Below are positions 5,405 through 11,750 of a stretch of 11,750 bases of DNA, in pieces. Within the stretch, counting starts at the first letter, position 1; the number at the start of each line of letters is the position of its first letter. Both the position numbers and the translations under genes were made by a program. Source of the DNA: an uncultured Acidocella sp. (GTDB taxonomy: Bacteria; Pseudomonadota; Alphaproteobacteria; Acetobacterales; Acetobacteraceae); assembly GCF_946222605.1 (NCBI RefSeq), contig NZ_CAMIIE010000089.1, positions 1 through 11,750 on the forward strand, read 5' to 3'. Below the pieces are notes generated by a model that was not told the DNA's origin, ran no database searches, and was given only the letters and a program-made list of their open reading frames with translations.

Positions 5405-6277
5405 TCAACGGGTCGAGGGCGCGACTTTGTTAATGAACGCGATGCAATCCCTCAGAACCGGCGCCAGGAAGCTCAGATATGGCGAGAGCGCGCCGACAAG
5501 TTTGCGGTGGTCCAGCCCCGGATACAGAGCCAGCTCCACCGCATCCCCGCTGGCGCGCAGCTTCGCCGCCAACCTCTCGCTGTTGCCGGGATCGACCGTG
5601 CGGTCCGCCAGCCCGGCGGCGAGAAAAGCCGGCGGCGCGCCTCGGGTGACGAAATTGATCGGCTGGGTGCGCGGCCATTGCCCGCGCGGGCCGAACATAA
5701 TCTGTAAGGCGGGGTCGGTGATCGGCAGGAAATCATAGGGCCCGGCCAGGCCCAGCCAGCCGGCCAGGTCACGCAGCGGGTCCAGCCCGTGCGGCGCCAG
5801 AAATTGCGCGTCCAGCGCCAGCATCGCGGCGTTATAGGCCCCGGCGGAATGGCCCATCAGCACCAACGGCGCGGCGGGGGCGAGGCGGCGGGCAAAAGCG
5901 GTGGCGGCGGCGCAATCCTCCAGAAATTCCGGAAAGCGCACCTGCGGGTAAAGCCGGTAATCCGGGATCGCCACCATGCAGCCGCGAGAGGCCAGCGCGG
6001 CGCCGACGAAGCGGTACATCGCCTTGTCCCCCTCCTGCCAGCTGCCGCCATAGAAGAAGACCACCAGCGGCGCGCCCTGCGCCTGGCTGGGCAGATAGAG
6101 ATCCATCCGGCCGCGCGGGCCAGGGCGATAGGCGAGGTTGCGCCGCACGGAAAAGCCGCCGGGGGCGAGCGCATTCAGCAGCGTCACCGGCGACCAGACG
6201 GCAAAGCCCAAGCCCCCCGCCAGGCCCAGCGCGGATCCGGCCAGCAGCAGCACGCGCCGCCTCACGCCCGCACGCAC
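5405..6277 (-). CDS. Alpha/beta-hydrolase (esterase/BD-FAE-like) with N-terminal membrane or signal segment
   Basis: A predicted serine hydrolase of about 290 residues. From the GTG at 6277, residues 9-30 are hydrophobic after an arginine-rich start, so the enzyme is membrane-anchored or exported. The oxyanion-hole motif FYGGSW is at 75-80, the nucleophile elbow GHSAG centres on Ser144, and the likely acid and base are Asp225 (ADRTV) and His257 (LDHRKL). This matches the carboxylesterase/BD-FAE group; the substrate is unknown. The start is uncertain. An ATG at 6361 gives 318 residues, but the strong glpF terminator (6290-6320) then lies within the first 25 codons and those residues are not family-like. 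GTG at 6277 or 6265 lies after the terminator and leaves a clean signal segment; neither has a good ribosome site. It shares no obvious pathway with its neighbours. Confidence 0.8.
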   Translation of the reverse strand: MRAGVRRRVLLLAGSALGLAGGLGFAVWSPVTLLNALAPGGFSVRRNLAYRPGPRGRMDLYLPSQAQGAPLVVFFYGGSWQEGDKAMYRFVGAALASRGCMVAIPDYRLYPQVRFPEFLEDCAAATAFARRLAPAAPLVLMGHSAGAYNAAMLALDAQFLAPHGLDPLRDLAGWLGLAGPYDFLPITDPALQIMFGPRGQWPRTQPINFVTRGAPPAFLAAGLADRTVDPGNSERLAAKLRASGDAVELALYPGLDHRKLVGALSPYLSFLAPVLRDCIAFINKVAPSTR

Positions 6278-6289
6278 CGGCTGGCTGAC

Positions 6290-6320
6290 AAAAAAACGCC
6301 CGGCACAAGGGCCGGGCGTT
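6290..6320 (-). terminator. Intrinsic terminator of the glpD-glpK-glpF operon
   Basis: On the minus strand AACGCCCGGC, a six-base loop and GCCGGGCGTT form a perfect 10-bp GC-rich stem followed by five more T residues. It begins 64 bases after the glpF stop and is the clearest rho-independent terminator in the window. It marks the end of the glycerol operon and separates it from the hydrolase gene. Confidence 0.9.
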
Positions 6321-6384
6321 GCAACGGGCGCCAGGACTGCATGGGCTTTATACGCCCGCACCCTGGCGCTGGATCACAGCAGGT

Positions 6385-7113
6385 TCAGATGCCGAAGGCC
6401 GACAACGCCATCCCCGCCAGCGCCGCGCCGATCAGCGGGCCGACCACCGGGATCGCCGCATAGCTCCAATCCGCATCCCCCTTGCCGGCGATGGGCAGCA
6501 CCGCATGGGCAATGCGCGGCCCAAGGTCACGCGCCGGGTTGATGGCGTAGCCGGTGGTCCCGCCGAGCGACAGGCCGATGCCCCAGACCAGGCAGCCGAC
6601 CAGATAAGGCCCAAGCCCGCCGGCAACCCCGTTGGGCGAGGCCGTCTTGGAGAAAATCGCGCCGACGACGAACACCAGCACGAAGGTGCCGATGATCTCG
6701 CTGATCATATTGGCGGCGATGTTGCGAATGGCCGGGCCGGTGCAGAAGCAGGCGAGCTTCAGCCCCTTATCCTCGGTCTCGCGCCAATGCGGCAGGAAAT
6801 GCAGCCAGACCAGCGACGCGCCGATGAAGGCGCCGACGAAATCCCCGGCGATGGCCGTGGGCAGCTTCGCCCACCCGCCATGGTCCACCGCCAGCCCCAC
6901 CGCGACGGCGGGGTTGAGGTAGGCGGCCGGGCTGCCGGTGGCGGCGGCGACGAACACGCCGCACATCACCGCGAATGCCCAACCGGCGGTAATCACGATC
7001 CAGCCGCCATTCTGGCCTTTGGATTTATTGAGAAGGACGCAGGCAACAACGCCGTTGCCCAGGAGAATGAGTGTGGCGGTGCCAAGCAGCTCGCCCCAAA
7101 AGACCGAACCCAT
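6385..7113 (-). CDS. glpF: Glycerol uptake facilitator (aquaglyceroporin)
   Basis: An inner-membrane channel of 242 residues in the MIP family, passing glycerol by facilitated diffusion. Both half-helix signatures are present: LNPAV (NPA at 67-69) and INPARDLGPR (NPA at 192-194). Asp196, right after the second NPAR, is the mark of glycerol facilitators as opposed to water-only aquaporins. Six hydrophobic segments are visible. The stretch WRETEDKGLKLACFCTGPAI (110-129), between the two halves, resembles the GlpF form I associate with Firmicutes and Bacteroidetes more than the E. coli form; this is recalled, not searched. The ATG at 7113 has only a weak GGGAA site upstream. It is the last gene of the glp operon, 75 bp after glpK, and is followed by a strong terminator. 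Glycerol entering here is trapped by GlpK. Confidence 0.95.
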   Translation of the reverse strand: MGSVFWGELLGTATLILLGNGVVACVLLNKSKGQNGGWIVITAGWAFAVMCGVFVAAATGSPAAYLNPAVAVGLAVDHGGWAKLPTAIAGDFVGAFIGASLVWLHFLPHWRETEDKGLKLACFCTGPAIRNIAANMISEIIGTFVLVFVVGAIFSKTASPNGVAGGLGPYLVGCLVWGIGLSLGGTTGYAINPARDLGPRIAHAVLPIAGKGDADWSYAAIPVVGPLIGAALAGMALSAFGI

Positions 7114-7149
7114 CTTGATGTTCCCTGATTAATTATTGCTTTGAGGTGT

Positions 7150-7174
7150 CCCCGGCAAAAGCACGCGGCCGGGG
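7150..7174 (-). repeat. Hairpin in the glpK-glpF gap
   Basis: CCCCGGC and GCCGGGG arms (7 bp) enclose 11 bases. No T-run follows on the minus strand, so it is unlikely to stop transcription outright. It may protect the 3' end of a processed glpK message or tune expression between glpK and glpF (inference). Confidence 0.4.
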
Positions 7175-7188
7175 GCGCGTCGGTCTGC

Positions 7189-8688
<1,500 letters not shown>

Positions 8689-8729
8689 GTGTTGCCGTTT
8701 CCTCGTTGTCATTTTGAAATCGCAGTCCT

Positions 8730-10205
8730 TCAGCCGGCGCGTTGCATCCGGCTCAAATAGTCATCGATACGCGCTGCCGTGCCCGCTGGCACATGCAACC
8801 CCAAACGCGAGCGGCGCCAGAGAATATCCTCCGCGCTTCGCGCCCATTCCTGCGCGGCCAGGTAGGCGATCTCCGCCGCGCTGATGCCGCCGCCAAAATC
8901 CTCGCCCATATCCGCCCCCGCGAAGCGTTCCGCGCGGCTGCCGTAATTGCGCACCAGGCGCTGCGCCAGAGCGGCGGGCAGCGCCGGAAAACGCTGACGG
9001 AACTGCGCCAGATAGGCGTCGAAATCCTTGAAATCTCCCCCCGGCAGCGGGGCCTTGCCGGTCCAGGACGGCCCCACCTTGCGGCCCATCGCCGGCAGCA
9101 ATTTCTCCAGCGCATGCTCGGCCAGCTTGCGCGAGGTGGTGATCTTGCCGCCGAACACCGAAAGCAGCGGCGGGGTGCTGGCATCGTGCTGCAGATCCAG
9201 CACATAATCGCGTGTCACCGCGCTGGCATTCTCGGATTTATCGTCGAAGAGCGGCCGCACCCCGGCATAGGACCAGACCACATCCGCCGGCGTGATCGGC
9301 TTGCGGAAATAGCGGCTGACGCATTCGCAAAGATAGCTGGTTTCCTCGGCCGAAATCTCAACCTTGTTGGCGTCCGCCTCGAACGGCACATCGGTGGTGC
9401 CGATCAGCGAGAACTCGTTTTCGTAGGGGACGACGAAGACGATGCGCCCGTCAGGGTTTTGCAGAATGAAGGCCTCGTCGCCCTCATAAAGCCGCCTGGT
9501 GACGATGTGGCTGCCCTTGATCAGCCGCACGCTGGCGGCGGTGTTGCGGCCGAGCTTGCTGTTCAGCACCTCCGCCACCCAGGGGCCGGCGGCGTTGATC
9601 ATGGCGCGGGCGGCGATCGGCCCGGCCTCGGTCTGCGCCTGCCACACCCCGTTCTCAACCCGTGCGGAGAGCAGCTTGCAGCGTGTGGTGATCACCGCCC
9701 CGCGCTCGGCCGCATCCATGGCGTTGAGCACCACCAGCCGGGAATCCTGCACCCAGCAATCCGCGTAGGTGAAGCCGCGGCGGTAATCGCCCTTCAGCAC
9801 CTGCCCGGCCGGGTGCTTCGCAAACGAAACCGCCTTGGAGGAGGGCAGTGTGCGGCGCTTGGCCAGATGGTCATACAGAAACAGCCCGGCGCGGATCATC
9901 CAGGCCGGGCGCAGATGCGCCTCGTGCGGGAGCACGAATTCCAGCGGCCAGATGATATGCGGGGCGATTTTGAGCAGCCGCTCGCGCTCCATCAGCGCCT
10001 CACGCACCAGCCGGAATTCATAATATTCCAGATAGCGCAAGCCACCATGGATCAGCTTGGTGCTGGCCGAGGAGGTGTGCTGGGCCAGATCATGCTGTTC
10101 AACCAGCCGCACGGAGAGCCCGCGCCCGGCCGCGTCCCGCGCGATGGCGGCGCCATTCACGCCCCCGCCCACGATCAACAGATCCACGATACCAGACTGG
10201 TCCAA
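8730..10205 (-). CDS. glpD: FAD-dependent glycerol-3-phosphate dehydrogenase (respiratory)
   Basis: A 491-residue flavoprotein that oxidises glycerol 3-phosphate to dihydroxyacetone phosphate and feeds electrons to quinone at the inner membrane. The FAD-binding motif VGGGVNGAAIARDAAGRG starts near residue 12. The GlpD-family block TKLIHGGLRYLE follows near residue 49, and VFGGKITTSRKLAEHAL lies in the later part of the FAD domain. The C-terminal DAO-C region ends with WRRSRLGL, typical of the family. The start codon is TTG at 10205, with an excellent Shine-Dalgarno AAGGAAGG seven bases upstream; no ATG fits in frame nearby. It is the first gene of the glpD-glpK-glpF operon and is divergent from glpR across a 214-bp region with GlpR operator matches. 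This makes glycerol-3-phosphate-responsive repression likely. Confidence 0.96.
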   Translation of the reverse strand: MDQSGIVDLLIVGGGVNGAAIARDAAGRGLSVRLVEQHDLAQHTSSASTKLIHGGLRYLEYYEFRLVREALMERERLLKIAPHIIWPLEFVLPHEAHLRPAWMIRAGLFLYDHLAKRRTLPSSKAVSFAKHPAGQVLKGDYRRGFTYADCWVQDSRLVVLNAMDAAERGAVITTRCKLLSARVENGVWQAQTEAGPIAARAMINAAGPWVAEVLNSKLGRNTAASVRLIKGSHIVTRRLYEGDEAFILQNPDGRIVFVVPYENEFSLIGTTDVPFEADANKVEISAEETSYLCECVSRYFRKPITPADVVWSYAGVRPLFDDKSENASAVTRDYVLDLQHDASTPPLLSVFGGKITTSRKLAEHALEKLLPAMGRKVGPSWTGKAPLPGGDFKDFDAYLAQFRQRFPALPAALAQRLVRNYGSRAERFAGADMGEDFGGGISAAEIAYLAAQEWARSAEDILWRRSRLGLHVPAGTAARIDDYLSRMQRAG

Positions 10206-10212
10206 AACAGTA

Positions 10213-10220
10213 CCTTCCTT
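10213..10220 (-). promoter_or_regulatory. Ribosome binding site setting the TTG start of glpD
   Basis: AAGGAAGG on the minus strand lies exactly seven bases before the TTG at 10205. The next possible start, a GTG six codons in, is 25 bases away. The site therefore decides for the TTG. Confidence 0.8.
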
Positions 10221-10268
10221 GGGTTTCCTTGGCCTGCGCCACCGCAGATGCGTTTAAACCGAATTTTT

Positions 10269-10288
10269 GATGTTCGCAATCGAAAATT
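10269..10288. promoter_or_regulatory. GlpR operator 1 in the glpD-glpR control region
   Basis: GATGTTCGCAATCGAAAATT matches the E. coli GlpR operator consensus WATGTTCGWTAWCGAACATW at 16 of 20 positions, including both TTCG/CGAA cores at correct spacing. It overlaps a plausible but imperfect glpD promoter: -35 TTGCGA on the minus strand at 10274-10279, a 17-bp spacer, and a weak -10 TAAACG at 10251-10256. Repression of glpD by occlusion is inferred. Confidence 0.75.
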
Positions 10289-10300
10289 TAAATCGAAAGT

Positions 10301-10320
10301 TAAGTTCGATTTCGCACATG
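10301..10320. promoter_or_regulatory. GlpR operator 2 in the glpD-glpR control region
   Basis: TAAGTTCGATTTCGCACATG matches the E. coli GlpR consensus at 16 of 20 positions. Its centre is 32 bp from that of operator 1, about three helical turns, so two repressors could bind on one face. A further half-site, ATCGAAAGTT (10292-10301), lies between them as a direct copy of the operator 1 right half. Placement on the glpR side suggests autoregulation. Confidence 0.7.
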
Positions 10321-10406
10321 CAGCATAAATCACGGTTCGCCCGCCAACATACAGACCGCCCGGTGGCGCTGGCGGAGGCGGGGAAACCGGCCTAATATGG
10401 GGGCAT

Positions 10407-10412
10407 AAGGAG
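10407..10412 (+). promoter_or_regulatory. Ribosome binding site pointing to a CTG start for glpR
   Basis: AAGGAG lies seven bases before an in-frame CTG at 10420. The GTG at 10415 and the ATG at 10439 that also follow it are out of the glpR frame. No ATG, GTG or TTG in frame occurs between this site and the GTG at 10471. Confidence 0.7.
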
Positions 10413-10419
10413 TAGTGCA

Positions 10420-11193
10420 CTGTCCGAGAAACAAGGCAATGAAGACCGGCAAAGCGAGATCGTCGAGCTGGTGGCGAAGCGGGGATTCCAGACCATCGAG
10501 GCGCTGGCTCAGCATTTCGGGGTGACGGTGCAGACCATCCGCCGCGATGTGAACATGCTGGACGCGGAAGGCCGGCTCTCGCGCTATCGCGGCGGCGCGG
10601 GTTTGCCCTCTTCCATCGAGAATATGGAGTATGAGCGCCGGCAGGTGATCAATCTCGCGCGCAAGCAGAGCATCGCCAGCGCGGTGGCGCGGGATGTGCC
10701 GCAGGGCGCGTCCTTGTTCATCAATATCGGCACCACGACGGAGCAGGCGGCGCGGGCGCTGTTGGCGCATCGCAATCTGCGGGTGATCACCAACAACATC
10801 AATGTCGCGAAAATCCTCAGCGAAAACCAGGATTGTTCGATTGTGATGGCGGGCGGCAAGGTGCGCAACCGGGATGGCGCCATCACCGGCCAGCTCGCCG
10901 TGCAGATGTTCGAGCAGTTCCGCGCGGATATCGGGATCATCGGGGTCTCGGGCATCGACAAGGAGGGGGGCATGTTCGATTACGATCTGGACGAGGTGAT
11001 GTGCACCCAGGCGATCATCCGCAATTCCAGACGGGTATTTCTACTCGCCGACCATTCCAAATTCGGCCGCCCGGCGATGGTAAGGATCGGGCATCTTTCA
11101 CAGATTTCCGCGCTCTACACGGACGCCCCGCCGCCGGAAGCGATCACCACGATGCTGAGGGAAACCGGGGTGACGCTGGAAATTTCAGGATAA
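10420..11193 (+). CDS. glpR: DeoR-family glycerol-3-phosphate regulon repressor
   Basis: A transcriptional repressor of about 257 residues that binds operators in glp promoters and is released by glycerol 3-phosphate. Numbered from a CTG at 10420, the DeoR winged helix-turn-helix spans about residues 9-63, with the recognition region VTVQTIRRDVNML and the GGAGLPSS wing as in E. coli GlpR. The sugar-phosphate-sensing domain shows IGTTTEQAA, ITNNINVA, GGKVRNRDGAITG, LADHSKFGR and YTDAPPP. The start is unusual. Only GTG at 10471 is a standard start, but it removes the first helix (QSEIVELV) and has no good ribosome site. The CTG has AAGGAG seven bases upstream and gives an N-terminus about five residues longer than E. 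coli GlpR. It is divergent from glpD, and paired operators in the shared region imply control of both genes. Confidence 0.93.
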   Translation: MSEKQGNEDRQSEIVELVAKRGFQTIEALAQHFGVTVQTIRRDVNMLDAEGRLSRYRGGAGLPSSIENMEYERRQVINLARKQSIASAVARDVPQGASLFINIGTTTEQAARALLAHRNLRVITNNINVAKILSENQDCSIVMAGGKVRNRDGAITGQLAVQMFEQFRADIGIIGVSGIDKEGGMFDYDLDEVMCTQAIIRNSRRVFLLADHSKFGRPAMVRIGHLSQISALYTDAPPPEAITTMLRETGVTLEISG

Positions 11194-11207
11194 ACTTGCA
11201 AAAGTTT
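11192..11207 (+). terminator. Small hairpin overlapping the glpR stop codon
   Basis: AAACTT-GCAA-AAGTTT overlaps the TAA of glpR and runs into TTC. The stem is AU-rich and weak; it is the first of several stem-loops that follow. Confidence 0.4.
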
Positions 11208-11215
11208 TTCGGGGT

Positions 11216-11243
11216 GTGGGGACTTTTTTCAAAAAGTCCCCAC
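11216..11243. terminator. Hairpin GTGGGGACTTTTT/AAAAAGTCCCCAC after glpR
   Basis: Thirteen-base arms are separated by two bases, so the innermost pairs must open to form a loop. It is palindromic and could act on either strand. It forms part of the nested terminator block between the convergent glpR and ABC-ATPase genes. Confidence 0.65.
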
Positions 11244-11292
11244 AAACGTTCGGGGTGTTGGCAACAATGGTGCCAACACCCCGAACGTTTTT
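11244..11292. terminator. Long terminator hairpin with a perfect 20-bp stem
   Basis: Arms at 11244-11263 and 11271-11290 are exact reverse complements with a seven-base loop (ACAATGG). On the plus strand the stem ends AACGTTT and continues TT then CGCC, giving a run of five T. It should fold strongly in transcripts from both directions and end glpR transcription; for the opposing gene it would be a secondary barrier. Confidence 0.8.
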
Positions 11293-11293
11293 C

Positions 11294-11315
11294 GCCGTTT
11301 TTTGAAAAAAGTGGC
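11294..11315 (-). terminator. Hairpin after the ABC ATPase gene
   Basis: On the minus strand GCC-ACTTTTTTCAAAAAAC-GGC can fold and lies 12 bases after the TAA at 11327. Its core ACTTTTTTCAAAAA is the same as in the hairpin at 11216-11243 read in the opposite direction. Confidence 0.5.
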
Positions 11316-11326
11316 ACCAAAAACTA

Positions 11327-11750
11327 TTATATATTCACCAGATGCGAAATCTCGCTGGCGGATTCCATCGCCGTGCTGCCCGAGCGGATGATCCGCCCGC
11401 GCTGCATCACATGATACGCCTCGGCAAAGGACCAGGCGAAATCCAGATATTGCTCGACAATCAAAATCGTCACCCCCAGCTCGGTGCGAATCCGCCGCAG
11501 CGCCGCCTCGATCTGCTGCACCACATTCGGCTGAATCCCCTCCGTCGGCTCATCCAGCAGCAACAGACGCGGCTGCCCGGCCAGTGCGCGGCCAATCGCC
11601 AGCTGCTGCTGCTCGCCGCCCGAAAGCAGCCCGGCCTTGCGGTTGCGAATCTGCGTCAGCTTCGGAAATAAATCGAAAATATGGCTGGCAATGCCTGACT
11701 CTTTCACTGCCTTGCGTCCCGCCAGCGCGGCCAGCCCAACGGTGAGATTT
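11327..11750 (-). CDS. ABC transporter ATP-binding protein, LivF/UrtE type (5' part outside window)
   Basis: The C-terminal 140 or so residues of an ABC ATPase. The frame stays open to the right edge, where NLTVGLAAL matches the usual ENL-x-VGL region of this family, so the Walker A part is beyond the window. Visible are the signature LSGGEQQQLAIGRAL, the Walker B LLLLDEPTEGIQPN with catalytic Glu, and the H-loop region ending IVEQYLDFA, where this family has Gln/Tyr-rich VEQY rather than a His. The QQQLAIGRAL, EGIQPN and VEQYLDFA forms are those I associate with UrtE, the urea/short-amide branch of the branched-chain amino acid transporter family. The substrate needs the upstream genes to confirm. 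It would energise uptake together with a second ATPase and two permeases. It converges on glpR with a terminator block between. Confidence 0.9.
   Translation of the reverse strand, partial: NLTVGLAALAGRKAVKESGIASHIFDLFPKLTQIRNRKAGLLSGGEQQQLAIGRALAGQPRLLLLDEPTEGIQPNVVQQIEAALRRIRTELGVTILIVEQYLDFAWSFAEAYHVMQRGRIIRSGSTAMESASEISHLVNI

Noticed and set aside
10252..10320. AT-rich repeats considered as a replication origin or attachment site
   Set aside because: The repeats fit the GlpR operator consensus and sit between glpD and glpR; no integrase, replication gene or flanking duplication is present.
8742..10328. A 528-codon plus-strand frame opposite glpD
   Set aside because: Antisense shadow; its extension into the control region crosses the GlpR operators, which better explain that sequence.

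Overview
The window looks like a chromosomal segment of a GC-rich alphaproteobacterium, most likely an acetic-acid-bacterium relative (Acetobacteraceae). This rests on the composition, the PQQ-dependent periplasmic alcohol oxidation genes, and the nested-palindrome intergenic region near the right end. It is an inference from gene content and style; no rRNA or other taxonomic marker is present.

Positions 1-5400 hold an alcohol-oxidation block, all on the minus strand. In transcription order it contains an AcoD/ExaC-type NAD-dependent acetaldehyde dehydrogenase (3688-5220), a DUF779 protein (3305-3676), a periplasmic PQQ-dependent alcohol dehydrogenase with the Asp-x-Asp signature of lanthanide-dependent enzymes (1434-3161), a XoxJ-like periplasmic binding protein (617-1456), a small c-type cytochrome (199-609), and a 25-residue pqqA gene (34-111) at the left edge. 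Together these would oxidise ethanol or another short alcohol in the periplasm, pass electrons to cytochrome c, oxidise the aldehyde in the cytoplasm, and begin PQQ synthesis. A near-consensus sigma-54 promoter lies in front of the aldehyde dehydrogenase, and three consecutive inverted repeats separate the cytochrome gene from pqqA.

Positions 5405-6277 (minus) hold an alpha/beta-hydrolase with an N-terminal membrane or signal segment. It stands between the two catabolic blocks.

Positions 6290-11193 hold a glycerol regulon: glpD, glpK and glpF on the minus strand, ending in a strong intrinsic terminator, with glpR divergent on the plus strand. The shared 214-bp control region contains two close matches to the known GlpR operator. 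glpD starts at TTG, and glpR appears to start at CTG; each has a strong Shine-Dalgarno sequence.

Positions 11192-11325 are a nested palindrome acting as a terminator block between convergent genes. From 11327 the 3' part of an ABC transporter ATPase of the LivF/UrtE type runs off the right edge. Nothing in the window is clearly mobile, and no CRISPR, tRNA or rRNA was seen. The long plus-strand open frames opposite the catabolic genes are high-GC shadows.
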